Source of the DNA: Elusimicrobiota bacterium
Lineage (GTDB): Bacteria > Elusimicrobiota > Elusimicrobia > UBA1565 > UBA9628
Assembly (NCBI GenBank): GCA_016207665.1
Contig: JACQPG010000005.1
Coordinates: 1-52,908 of the forward strand
DNA: 52,908 bases
Direction: 5' to 3'
The position numbers were made by a program, and so were the translations under genes. Within the stretch, counting starts at the first letter, position 1, and each line of letters opens with the position of its first letter. Below, piece after piece: positions 17,306 through 25,326 of this stretch. Under the pieces are notes generated by a model. That model ran no database searches. It saw only the letters and a program-made list of their open reading frames with translations, and was not told the DNA's origin.

Positions 17306-18386
17306 GATAGCCGGAGGCGGTAAAGCGCCAATCGAAGTTCCCGGCCGTGCGCAGCGCGTTTTGCCCGAGTTGCCGGCGAAGCTCGTCGTCGCGCAGCAGA
17401 CGGTCGAGGACCTCGACTAGCGAGCCCAGGTCCTTGGGCTGCGCCAAAAGGCCGTTATAGCCGTGCCGCACGATTTCGCTCAGACCCCCGCAGCGTGATG
17501 CCACCACGGGCTTGCCGCAGGCCATCGCTTCGAGGGCGGATAGTCCCAAGGCCTCCTGGCGCGAGGGCAGGGCGAGAAACAGGCAATCGGCCAGGAGCCG
17601 ATCCAATTCGGCGCGCGGCAAGACTCCCTCGTAGCTGACCCAGGGTTCGAGGCGCAGCAGACTGATCAGACCCTGTATATGGCCCGGGTTGAAATCCGGT
17701 CCGGTCAACAACAGCCTCACTCGATGTCCGCGATCCAAAAGCTCCCTCCATGCCATCACCAAGATGTCGACCCCCTTATAGGAAGCGAGCCTGCCGGTGA
17801 AAAGGACATAAGGAAAATGCGGAGGACCCGCTTCGCGCGGACGATAATGAGCGCTGTCAACGCCGTGATAAACCAGGGCCGGCTCGCCGGCCAATCCCCG
17901 GAACGTCTGCCGGACGCGATCGCCGACGTAACGGGAGTTCACGGTCACCCCATGGCTTAGACAAAGCGCGACGCCAAGCAGCACGCGGCCCGGCCAGCCC
18001 AAAGGCGGCGCGCTGGGGTTATCGAAATCGTTGAAGCTGAGCACCATGCGCCGGCCTGAAAGCCGGCACCAAAGGGCCATCCAAAGCACGGGCCAACGGA
18101 ATTCGCCCGAAAAATGTACGTGGACTATCTCGCAGCCCTCGGCCCTTGCGGCGCGAGCGAAGCCGAGGAACTGGAAAGAGGCGTTCGACAACCCCCAATA
18201 GCGCCGCGGCACCCGCCGCCAGGTCGCCGTCCCGCTTTGCTCCCGCAGGGGAAGGCCGGAATGGGCGCGGCCGATCACGGCGACCACCTCATGCCCCAAG
18301 CGGGCCAGTTCCCGCGAGAGATTTCCGAAAGTATTGAGCCAAGCGGGATTATCGCCGTAGCCGAAGGAGACCAGAGCGATCCTCAT
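17283..18386 (-). CDS. GT4-family glycosyltransferase
   Basis: A 367-residue GT-B fold glycosyltransferase. The N-terminal MRIALVSFGYGDNPAWLNTF with the glycine loop, the acceptor-side VHVHFSGEFRWPV, the linker VYHGVDSAHYRP, the donor-side LFTGRLASYKGVDILVMAW and the EX7E-type segment PSRQEALGLSALEAMACGKP near residue 280 are all present. It probably adds a hexose from a nucleotide sugar at the cytosolic face. The ATG at 18386 lies 14 nt after the stop of the small peptide gene. A longer in-frame reading upstream was rejected because it would cover the peptide gene and lacks family sequence. Confidence 0.88.
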   Translation of the reverse strand: MRIALVSFGYGDNPAWLNTFGNLSRELARLGHEVVAVIGRAHSGLPLREQSGTATWRRVPRRYWGLSNASFQFLGFARAARAEGCEIVHVHFSGEFRWPVLWMALWCRLSGRRMVLSFNDFDNPSAPPLGWPGRVLLGVALCLSHGVTVNSRYVGDRVRQTFRGLAGEPALVYHGVDSAHYRPREAGPPHFPYVLFTGRLASYKGVDILVMAWRELLDRGHRVRLLLTGPDFNPGHIQGLISLLRLEPWVSYEGVLPRAELDRLLADCLFLALPSRQEALGLSALEAMACGKPVVASRCGGLSEIVRHGYNGLLAQPKDLGSLVEVLDRLLRDDELRRQLGQNALRTAGNFDWRFTASGYHEVYASR

Positions 18387-18400
18387 CGGCCGCCGCCGAC

Positions 18401-18508
18401 TCAGTAAAGGAGCTGAAAGGCGCGTATCTCCGGTTCCAGGGATCCGTGCTGGGTCAGCTTCGGCTTGCGATAGGGCTTTTTCTTCTTTTTTTCCTTCTTG
18501 GCTCTCAT
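18401..18508 (-). CDS. 35-residue peptide with lasso-type leader motif, candidate modified-peptide precursor
   Basis: A short gene whose ATG (18508) overlaps the stop of the PqqD-like gene in an ATGA arrangement, with GAGG 4 nt before the start. The peptide begins MRAKKEKKKKKP (eight Lys in residues 4-11, apart from Glu6) and continues PYRKPKLTQHGSL. This fits the leader consensus Y-x2-P-x-L-x3-G recognised by the PqqD-like element of lasso-peptide systems exactly (Tyr13, Pro16, Leu18, Gly22). After Gly22 only 13 residues follow, ending EIRAFQLLY. This lacks the Thr at the usual cleavage position and is too short for a lasso ring and tail. It may be a carrier, signal or otherwise modified peptide. 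It lies between the chaperone-like gene and a glycosyltransferase. The coding call rests on coupling plus the motif. Confidence 0.78.
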   Translation of the reverse strand: MRAKKEKKKKKPYRKPKLTQHGSLEPEIRAFQLLY

Positions 18509-18792
18509 AGTTCCTCTGAGGCCAGCAGTTTCGAACGGGATAATTCCCGCACCAGCTCGGAGACATCCCTTTTTATCTTCTCGGCGGGAGCGTCATATTC
18601 CAGCGCCAAGTCCGCCGCGATCTCATGAGCGGCGCGCCCCTCGCACAAGAGCTCCCATATCCTGGTCCCGATGGGATCGAGCGAATAATAATGGCTCGAC
18701 TCGAGATCCAGCACTATGGCTTGGTCTTCCACCTTGCGCCAGGCGATGCTGGCCGGGACCTTCCAGGCCGGCGTGGCGTTATCGCTCACCAT
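18505..18792 (-). CDS. PqqD-family peptide chaperone (RiPP recognition element)
   Basis: A 95-residue stand-alone PqqD-like protein, a winged-helix fold that in RiPP systems holds the leader of a precursor peptide and presents it to modifying enzymes. Typical sequence: VPASIAWRKVEDQAIVLDLE, then HYYSLDPIGTRIWELLCEG, AAHEIAADLALEYDAP and DVSELVRELSRSKLL. It overlaps the kinase-like gene by 14 nt and the peptide gene by 4 nt. The peptide's Y-x2-P-x-L-x3-G motif is the type of sequence these proteins bind, so the pair is very likely functional together. Confidence 0.9.
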   Translation of the reverse strand: MVSDNATPAWKVPASIAWRKVEDQAIVLDLESSHYYSLDPIGTRIWELLCEGRAAHEIAADLALEYDAPAEKIKRDVSELVRELSRSKLLASEEL

Positions 18793-19840
18793 GAGATCGT
18801 TTGGATTCTACCATTGCGGGAAGAGCGCGGTCCAGGGTCTGGCCCATCGAACCCTCGACGAAGCGGAGCAAGACGCCGGCGCTTGCGCCCGGGTCGGGAC
18901 TTAAGTCGAATCGGAATATCTCCGCGCGGGCGATGATGCTCAAGGCTCTAAGCGCCCGAGAAAGGGCGATCGATGACAGGCGCGCCACCCGGCGGGGCCT
19001 GAAACCCAACATATATTCCCCCATCTGCGCCAGGCCTTGGCCCAGCACGAGATGACGGGCCAGGGCCGCCAAGGCTTCCGTCCGATCAGCCTTCTTGATC
19101 GAGGCGCCTCCCCGGCCCGGGCGGCCTATGAGCAACCATCGCAAGCTCGCGCTCCAGGCCATCGATCCCAGGAACGGCTCCAGATCGATCACGCGCTTGG
19201 CGGGAAAACCGGCGCGATGGAAAACCCGGACATGGCGGGGCTCTATATCGCTTAGATCGGCGTCGGACCTGAAGGCCCATCGCGTCGGAAAGGCCAATAT
19301 TCTTAGATCGCGATCGATGAGCGGACTCTCCTCGCTCAGCCAGCGGAGTCTCCCCGATCGCCACGTTTCCAGGGCCAAGCGGCTCTTGCCCCCGCCGCTG
19401 GGCAAGAGCAACAGACCACCCTCGCCCAAACGCTCGAAGCCAAAGGCATGGATCCTGTGCAACCCGGCCTCGTCCAAGGCCTCTCCCACGCGGGAGAGGA
19501 TACCGAGATAGGCCAACTCATGCAGCCTCCCCGGCTCCCCGGCGAAGAGTTCAAACCGTCGCTCCCGTTCCTCGAAGATGATTCCCGAGCCGTCGGCGGC
19601 GAGCATGATCCTTCGCTCAGGCCTCTCATGCACCTCCCAGCCCTTCCAACTCCAATCCGGCCGCCCTGCGGGACGCCGCCGCTGCGGAAAGGAAACCGGC
19701 TCCAAGACCCAGGAAAGAAGCCTCGCTCCCGCGCGTCCCGCCCGGAAGCCGCGAAAATCGCGTCCTAACTCCTCCACCACGGGGCCTGGACCCGCGATCT
19801 CGACCGTCGTCCCATAAAAATCGAGGGTCAGGCTCGGCAT
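18779..19840 (-). CDS. HPr-kinase-like protein linked to PqqD and peptide
   Basis: A 353-residue protein with a P-loop kinase core resembling the C-terminal domain of HPr serine kinase: LLLLPSGGGKSRLALETW near residue 135 (Walker A), LRWLSEESPLIDRDLRILAF (acidic motif), then AFPTRWAF and HRAGFPAKRVIDLEPF. Related kinases occur beside PqqD-like proteins in exopolysaccharide and lasso-peptide gene clusters, and one phosphorylates a lasso precursor. Here the target could be the 35-residue peptide (Ser23, Thr19 or Tyr) or a sugar; this is inference. It overlaps the GT2 gene by 13 nt and the PqqD-like gene by 14 nt. Confidence 0.82.
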   Translation of the reverse strand: MPSLTLDFYGTTVEIAGPGPVVEELGRDFRGFRAGRAGARLLSWVLEPVSFPQRRRPAGRPDWSWKGWEVHERPERRIMLAADGSGIIFEERERRFELFAGEPGRLHELAYLGILSRVGEALDEAGLHRIHAFGFERLGEGGLLLLPSGGGKSRLALETWRSGRLRWLSEESPLIDRDLRILAFPTRWAFRSDADLSDIEPRHVRVFHRAGFPAKRVIDLEPFLGSMAWSASLRWLLIGRPGRGGASIKKADRTEALAALARHLVLGQGLAQMGEYMLGFRPRRVARLSSIALSRALRALSIIARAEIFRFDLSPDPGASAGVLLRFVEGSMGQTLDRALPAMVESKRSHGER

Positions 19841-20817
19841 TCCCGGCTCCGGATCAAGCCCCAGAATATTCCCGCGACATAGGCGCAGTGAGCCGTGGGA
19901 AACAGCAAGGCGGTCCAGCAGGCCACTCTGGGGCTACGCGCGCCCAAGCCGGCCCGTCCCGCCTCGGCCAGGCAGGCGATTAAGTACAGGAGCGACGGGC
20001 ACAGCCAGAGCCCGGAGCCGGCCAGGCCGGCAATCAGGGAGGCCAGAAGGGCTAGAGGCGCCAAGATCATGGGCGGGAAAGAACCCGGCTCCCATCGCGT
20101 GATCTGGCCGCGGCCCACGCCATAACCGAATAGCTGTACAAACCACGCGCTCAATCGTGACCGGCGCTCGTGATAGACGAAAAGCTCTGGGCAGTAGAGG
20201 GTCTTTCCGCCGTTGCGCTCCAAGCGATGGAGAAGCAGGGTTTCTTCGGCTGTGCGGGAAGCAGGAAAGCGCAAGCGCTCCACCTCGAAAACATCGCGAC
20301 GGAGCATCAGGTTGCTGGAGGTGAAGCACCAGCCCGGAAGGGAACGGTCGCCGCCAGTCCGACGATACCTGATCGAGGCCGGCCCGCTGCCCAACAACGA
20401 GCTCAAGAAGGCGTCGGCGGCTCGTTGGAACGGGGTCGAGTCCGGCGGAGCCAGATTCGGTCCTCCCAACGCCAAGACCCTGGCCCGGGACAGCTTCTCC
20501 CAGACCCTCTCCAAGAAGCGATCATCCGGAAAAAAGGCGTCATCGTCGATGAAGTAGAACCAGTCTCCGGAGGCCCGCGCCGCCAATAGATTCCTGGCCG
20601 GACCGGGAGCGCGGCGCTCCATGCTCACCCACCCCACCCAGGGAAATCGGACCGCGAGTTCCAGAAAGGTTCCGTCTTCAAGAGCATCCTCTCCGTTGAG
20701 GCCCACCAAGACCTCGATCCGCTCCCGGCCCCGGCAGCGCTCGAGGCTCTCGAGGCAACGGCGCAGCTCGGCCGGACGCCGGCGGGAAAGGATGATCAAG
20801 GTCAAGGAGGCGGGCAT
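19828..20817 (-). CDS. GT2-family glycosyltransferase with C-terminal membrane segments
   Basis: A 329-residue GT-A fold glycosyltransferase. MPASLTLIILSRRRPAELRR starts the domain; VLVGLNGEDA, RRAPGPARNLLAARASGDW and the DxD-type metal motif FYFIDDDAFFP follow near residue 95. TAEETLLLHRLERNG carries the late acidic motif. Two or three hydrophobic segments near residues 235-320 suggest membrane anchoring. ATG 20817 lies just 2 bases after the radical SAM stop; a longer in-frame reading upstream runs inside that gene and was rejected. It is part of the same coupled series. Confidence 0.87.
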   Translation of the reverse strand: MPASLTLIILSRRRPAELRRCLESLERCRGRERIEVLVGLNGEDALEDGTFLELAVRFPWVGWVSMERRAPGPARNLLAARASGDWFYFIDDDAFFPDDRFLERVWEKLSRARVLALGGPNLAPPDSTPFQRAADAFLSSLLGSGPASIRYRRTGGDRSLPGWCFTSSNLMLRRDVFEVERLRFPASRTAEETLLLHRLERNGGKTLYCPELFVYHERRSRLSAWFVQLFGYGVGRGQITRWEPGSFPPMILAPLALLASLIAGLAGSGLWLCPSLLYLIACLAEAGRAGLGARSPRVACWTALLFPTAHCAYVAGIFWGLIRSRECRA

Positions 20818-20819
20818 GA

Positions 20820-21962
20820 TCAGGCGATGAGCTGGTCGAGCACCGGAGTCGCCATGCAGCGCAACCAGCAATGACATCGCCCGGAGTCGACGAATTCCCT
20901 CACCGCCCTCGCCTTGTCCGAGCTCCAAACGGCGTCCAGGGGCTGGTTTCGAACATTGCCCGCGCTCATATCGCGATTGACGGGGCAAAAGAACAACTCT
21001 CCCTCCGGATCGAGCATCACGTGGCGCCGGCCGGCGCCGCAACGGCGAAAAAAGGAGAAACGCTCCGGCTGGGCGCCGTACTGGGAGAGATAATCCCAGT
21101 AGAGAAGCTCGGACCAAAGCCACCCCCATCGCTCCCGCTCCGGCGAGCGCCAGCGGCGAAGAGCCTCGTGCTTGCGGCACAAATGTCTCAAGACCTCGGC
21201 GATCCCCGCCATCGCGGCGGCCCGGCTGCCATCGTCCCATCGCACCGGCTCCGCTCCGTCGCGCTCGATGACCCATTGGGCGCCCAGGCTGCAGCCCAAT
21301 TCCTCCTCCACGAAGCGATAGGCCCTGAAGACTTCCCGGGCGTTGCGCGGCGTGATGGTGAAGGTGAAGCCGAATGGGATGTCCGGAAACTCCCCGCGCA
21401 GCGCCTTGACGGTACTGATCAAGCCGGCGAAGGCTCCGCGCTGCCCCCGCACCTCGTCATGGGTCGTCTCGATGCCGTCCAACGAGGAGCCCAAGCGAAG
21501 AGCCTTGAGACCCCGCCCGCGGAGCTCCGAGAGCTTGAGTCTCAGATGGCCCGTATTCCAGAAGTTAGTGAGGACGATGATGCTCGCCTCGGGGAATCGG
21601 GCTCCGAGGAAGGCGAGGATGCCGACTATATCGTGGCGCAGCCATGGCTCGCCGCCCGTCACGACGATCTGGCCTATCCCGCGCAGCAGCGCCGAGCCCT
21701 CCACGGCCTCGCGGATATCCTCGAAACTCATTTCCCTGCCGACGGACCGAGGGTCCGAATGCTCGAGCCGCCAGTGCTCGCACATGACGCATTTGAGATT
21801 GCAACGATGAGTCAGTTCCAGGTGCAGCTCGGTGGGAGCCGGAGGCTCGGTGGGCGGAGGCGCGTTCTGGAGTCGCCGCCGCAACTGAAAGCGCAGATAT
21901 TCCCACTCGAGCTCGTCTCGAGCCCGCTCCAGGGACAGCCCCGATGGCGCTGGCACGATCAA
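20820..21962 (-). CDS. radical SAM protein with SPASM/Twitch-like C terminus
   Basis: A 380-residue radical SAM enzyme. The 4Fe-4S cluster motif CxxxCxxC is in LTHRCNLKCVMCEHW near residue 55, followed by IVVTGGEPWLRHDI (the GGE motif) near 98. The C terminus has additional cysteines, FFRRCGAGRRHVMLDPEG, FFCPVN and GRCHCWLRC, that fit a SPASM-type auxiliary cluster, as in enzymes that modify ribosomal peptides. The start is taken as TTG 21962, which overlaps the livF stop (TTGA); GTG 21956 is an alternative. In context, the peptide gene 3 kb downstream is a candidate substrate. Other roles, such as modifying a sugar or lipid, cannot be excluded. Confidence 0.85.
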   Translation of the reverse strand: MIVPAPSGLSLERARDELEWEYLRFQLRRRLQNAPPPTEPPAPTELHLELTHRCNLKCVMCEHWRLEHSDPRSVGREMSFEDIREAVEGSALLRGIGQIVVTGGEPWLRHDIVGILAFLGARFPEASIIVLTNFWNTGHLRLKLSELRGRGLKALRLGSSLDGIETTHDEVRGQRGAFAGLISTVKALRGEFPDIPFGFTFTITPRNAREVFRAYRFVEEELGCSLGAQWVIERDGAEPVRWDDGSRAAAMAGIAEVLRHLCRKHEALRRWRSPERERWGWLWSELLYWDYLSQYGAQPERFSFFRRCGAGRRHVMLDPEGELFFCPVNRDMSAGNVRNQPLDAVWSSDKARAVREFVDSGRCHCWLRCMATPVLDQLIA

Positions 21963-22678
21963 AGCCCGAGATAAGCCTTTTGCACAGAGGAGTCGGCCAT
22001 AAGATCGCAGGCCGCCCCGCAGCCGCAGATCAGGCCGGTCTCAAGCACATAGGCCCTCGCCGCCAGGGATAGCGCCCTTCTGGCGTTCTGCTCGACCAGG
22101 AACACGGTCACGCCCTCTCGATTGATGCGCTCGATGATCTCGAACACGCGATCGACCACGATGGGAGCCAGGCCCATGGACGGCTCATCGAGCATGAGCA
22201 GCCTTGGCGCCGCCATCATGGCCCGCCCGATGGCCAGCATCTGTTGCTCCCCGCCCGAAAGAGTGCCTCCGAGCTGCGCCCGTCTCTTGCCCAGCACGGG
22301 GAAAAGCTCGAATACATGGGCCATCTCCCGGGAAAGATCGGCTCCGCGCCGCCAATAGGCTCCCATCTCGAGGTTCTCGACCACGCTCAAGCGCGGGAAT
22401 ATCCGCCTCCCCTCGGGCACGAGGGCGATCCCTTGCCTGACGATCTCGAACGACGCTCGCCCGACCATGGAACGACCCTCGAACAGGACCTGGCCTCGCT
22501 CGGGCTTGAGTTGCCCCGCCACGGTCTTGAGCAACGTAGTCTTGCCCGCGCCGTTATTGCCGATCAAGGCCACGATCTCCCCCCGCCCGATCTCGAGGCT
22601 GACGCCCTTGAGCGCCCTGATCTTGCGGCCGTAGACGCAATGAAGGTCCCTGATCTCCAACACGGGGCCGGCGCTCAT
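21959..22678 (-). CDS. livF: branched-chain amino-acid ABC transporter ATP-binding protein LivF
   Basis: A 239-residue ATPase of the LivF type, one of two ATPases of the branched-chain amino-acid importer. Walker A is ALIGNNGAGKTTLLKTVAG, the signature GGTLSGGEQQMLAIGRAMM, Walker B LLMLDEPSMGLAPIVV, and the LivF-typical VPEGRRIFPRLSVVENLEMG is present. The ATG overlaps the livG stop (ATGA), and its stop overlaps the likely start of the radical SAM gene. Confidence 0.95.
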   Translation of the reverse strand: MSAGPVLEIRDLHCVYGRKIRALKGVSLEIGRGEIVALIGNNGAGKTTLLKTVAGQLKPERGQVLFEGRSMVGRASFEIVRQGIALVPEGRRIFPRLSVVENLEMGAYWRRGADLSREMAHVFELFPVLGKRRAQLGGTLSGGEQQMLAIGRAMMAAPRLLMLDEPSMGLAPIVVDRVFEIIERINREGVTVFLVEQNARRALSLAARAYVLETGLICGCGAACDLMADSSVQKAYLGL

Positions 22679-23472
22679 GCTCCCTTGCCCAGATAGGCCT
22701 CGATGACCTTAGGATCGCTCACGACCTCATGGGGCTTGCCCTCGGCGATCTTGAGCCCATAATCGAGCACCGCCACCCGATCCGAGATATCCATGACCAC
22801 CCGCATTTGGTGCTCGATGAGCATCACCGCGATGCCTCTTTCCCGCACCCTCATGACCAGCTCCACCAGGTCCCGGCTTTCCGTCGGATTCATGCCGGCG
22901 GTCGGCTCGTCGAGGATGAGCAGCTCCGGCTCCGTCGCCAGGGCTCGCGCGATCTCCAGACGCCGCTGCAGGCCGTAGGGCAGATTCTTGGCCAGCTCAT
23001 TGCCGCAGGAAAGCATCCCGACGAAGCCGAGCGCGTCCTTGGCCGCGGCTTCGATCGCCCTTTCCTCGGTCTTGAAGGAAGGCCAGCGCAGCAGAGGGCC
23101 CAGCAGGCGCTGGCTGGAACGGCAATGCCGGCCTACCATCACGTTCTCGAGGGCCGTCATATTGGAGAACAAGCGGATATTCTGGAAAGTCCTCGCGATC
23201 CCCAAGGCCGTGATCCGATGCGAGGGCAGGCCGCGGATCGGCTGGCCCTTGAACTGGATCTCTCCGCGCGTGCCCGGGTAGACCCCGGTCAAGACGTTGA
23301 AAAGCGTGGTCTTCCCGGCTCCATTCGGTCCGATCACGCTGACTATTTCCCGACGATCGATGGACAATGCCACCTGGTCGATCGCCTTCAGCCCTCCGAA
23401 ATGTTGGGCCAGGCCCGTGATGCATAACAGCGGGCTAGTCCGCCGTTCCGTAGACTCGCGGAATTCAGGCAT
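22675..23472 (-). CDS. livG: branched-chain amino-acid ABC transporter ATP-binding protein LivG
   Basis: A 265-residue LivG-type ATPase. Walker A is SVIGPNGAGKTTLFNVLTGV, the LivG hallmark GIARTFQNIRLFSNMTALEN follows, then the signature region NLPYGLQRRLEIARAL, Walker B LLILDEPTAGMNPTES and switch histidine LIEHQM. The start overlaps the livM end by 8 nt. It works with LivF on the LivHM membrane pair. Confidence 0.95.
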   Translation of the reverse strand: MPEFRESTERRTSPLLCITGLAQHFGGLKAIDQVALSIDRREIVSVIGPNGAGKTTLFNVLTGVYPGTRGEIQFKGQPIRGLPSHRITALGIARTFQNIRLFSNMTALENVMVGRHCRSSQRLLGPLLRWPSFKTEERAIEAAAKDALGFVGMLSCGNELAKNLPYGLQRRLEIARALATEPELLILDEPTAGMNPTESRDLVELVMRVRERGIAVMLIEHQMRVVMDISDRVAVLDYGLKIAEGKPHEVVSDPKVIEAYLGKGA

Positions 23473-24412
23473 CGGAGAGCTCGGCCTCGCGCCGCTTCGA
23501 GGGCCACAGGCCCTGCGGCCGGAAAAGCGTCACCAGGACCAGGATCAAACCGAAGAAGAGATAGCGATAATTGATCCACTGGGGAGAAAGGACCGCTTGC
23601 ATCAGCACGGGACAACCGCTCAAGATCAGGGCGCCCAGCAGCACCCCGCCGACCGAGCCCATGCCGCCCAGCACGACGATGGAAACCACCAGGATCGATT
23701 CCCAGAATACGAAGGATTCCGGGGTGACGAATTGTTCCCAGTAGGCGAAAAGCGCTCCGGCCAGGCCCGCGAAGACGGCGCTCAAGACGAAAGCCAGGAG
23801 CTTGAGCGGGCCGACCGCGATGCCCGAGAGGGCCGCGGCGGTCTCGTCCTCGCGTATAGCCACCCAGGCGCGCCCGATCCTTGAGTGCTCCATGCGGCGC
23901 GAGGCCGCGACCGAGAGAAGGATCACGGCCATGATGAGATAATAGAAATAGACGTTCTCCGTCATGACGAGGCCGAAAAGACGCAATGGAGGAACCTGCA
24001 GACCCTTTGGGCCGTTGGTGATCGTATCGAGATTGTTGATCGCCAGGCGAGTGATCTCGCCGAAACCCATGGTGACCACGGCGAGGTAATCGCCCCTCAA
24101 CCGCAGTATGGTCACGCCCAGCAGCGATCTGATCAAGACCGCAGCAGCGACCGCCAAGGGAATGGCCAGCCAAGGAGATAAGCCGCCGCGGGCGCAGAGA
24201 GCGGCGGTATAGGCGCCGACGCCGTAAAAGGCGACGTAGCCCAGGTCGAAAAGGCCGACGTATCCGAGGGTGAAATTGAGCCCGATGCCCAATATCATGT
24301 AGAGGCCCACGATGCCTCCCGCCCGCACCAAATGCTCCAGCTCGCCGCCCCGCACCAGCCATGGCAAGAGGGCCGCGCTGACGATGAGCGCGGCTCCCGC
24401 CCAGCGACGCAT
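23465..24412 (-). CDS. livM: branched-chain amino-acid ABC transporter permease LivM
   Basis: A 315-residue permease with about eight to ten hydrophobic segments. The family sequence ILGIGLNFTLGYVGLFDLGY near residue 40 and LRGDYLAVVTMGFGEITRL near 105 are typical of LivM, as is the late GGMGSVGGVLLGALIL. ATG 24412 is used; a GTG at 24424 would overlap the livH stop by 4 nt and is equally possible. It pairs with LivH. Confidence 0.93.
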   Translation of the reverse strand: MRRWAGAALIVSAALLPWLVRGGELEHLVRAGGIVGLYMILGIGLNFTLGYVGLFDLGYVAFYGVGAYTAALCARGGLSPWLAIPLAVAAAVLIRSLLGVTILRLRGDYLAVVTMGFGEITRLAINNLDTITNGPKGLQVPPLRLFGLVMTENVYFYYLIMAVILLSVAASRRMEHSRIGRAWVAIREDETAAALSGIAVGPLKLLAFVLSAVFAGLAGALFAYWEQFVTPESFVFWESILVVSIVVLGGMGSVGGVLLGALILSGCPVLMQAVLSPQWINYRYLFFGLILVLVTLFRPQGLWPSKRREAELSDA

Positions 24413-24420
24413 CGGAAAGC

Positions 24421-25317
24421 TCACACCTTTTCGGCGATCCTCTCGCCCAGCAGTCCGGAAGGCCGGACCAGCAGGACCAGGATCAAGATGCCGAACGCTA
24501 TCACGTCCCGCCATTGAGCTCCATTGGGTATATAGCCGGCCGACATCACCTCGAGGCCGCCGAGTATGAAACCTCCCAGAACCGCGCCGCGGATATTGCC
24601 GATGCCGCCCAGAACGGCCGCGGTGAAGGCCTTGGCTCCGGGCATGAATCCGAGATTGTATTTGATCGATCCGTAGTACATCCCGTAGAGAACGCCCGCC
24701 GCGCCTCCCAGGGCGCCCCCGATAAGGAATGTCAGGGCGATGACCCGGTTGGCGTCGATGCCCATCAGGCCGGCCGTCTCGATGTCATCGGAGCAAGCGC
24801 GCATCGCCTTGCCCACCTTGGTATGTTCGATGAAGAAATGCAGGCCCAGCATCAGGGCGAGCGCTGCGGCCAAGATCACGGCCTGCAGCGAACTCACCGT
24901 CGCTCCGAACAGCTCGATGTGGGAAAGGGCCACGACCTCGGGAAAACGCATGGATTGGGTGCTGACCCACAGAAACACCGTGTTCTGAAGCACGATGGAG
25001 ACTCCGATCGCGGAGATGAGAGGGGCCAATCTGGAGAGATGCCTCAGAGGCCGATAGGCGAATCTCTCAATGATCGCATTGAGCATGCCGGCGCCGGCCA
25101 TGGCGGCCAGGAAGAGGACGAGCAATGCCGCGAGTCCCGAGGCGCCGCCTCCCATCATCCAAGCCAGTCCCAAGGCGACGAAAGAGCCCAGCATGAGAAC
25201 CTCGGAATGGGCGAAATTGATCATGGTGAGTATTCCATAGACAAGGGTATAGCCCAGCGCGATCAACGCGTAAATGGCTCCGAGCGTCAGCGCGTTGACG
25301 ATCTGCTGGGCAAGCAC
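24421..25317 (-). CDS. livH: branched-chain amino-acid ABC transporter permease LivH
   Basis: A 298-residue permease with many membrane segments. Characteristic pieces are ALGYTLVYGILTMINFAHSE near the N terminus, MRACSDDIETAGLMGIDANR in the cytoplasmic coupling loop and AVLGGIGNIRGAVLGGFILG near the C terminus. The start is GTG (25317), 9 bp after the binding-protein gene. Confidence 0.94.
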   Translation of the reverse strand: MLAQQIVNALTLGAIYALIALGYTLVYGILTMINFAHSEVLMLGSFVALGLAWMMGGGASGLAALLVLFLAAMAGAGMLNAIIERFAYRPLRHLSRLAPLISAIGVSIVLQNTVFLWVSTQSMRFPEVVALSHIELFGATVSSLQAVILAAALALMLGLHFFIEHTKVGKAMRACSDDIETAGLMGIDANRVIALTFLIGGALGGAAGVLYGMYYGSIKYNLGFMPGAKAFTAAVLGGIGNIRGAVLGGFILGGLEVMSAGYIPNGAQWRDVIAFGILILVLLVRPSGLLGERIAEKV

Positions 25318-25326
25318 TGGGGGCGC

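Noticed and set aside
18401-18508. Calling the small peptide a standard lasso peptide
   Set aside because: No Thr at the cleavage position, a too short C-terminal part, and no lasso protease or cyclase gene nearby. Only the leader motif matches.
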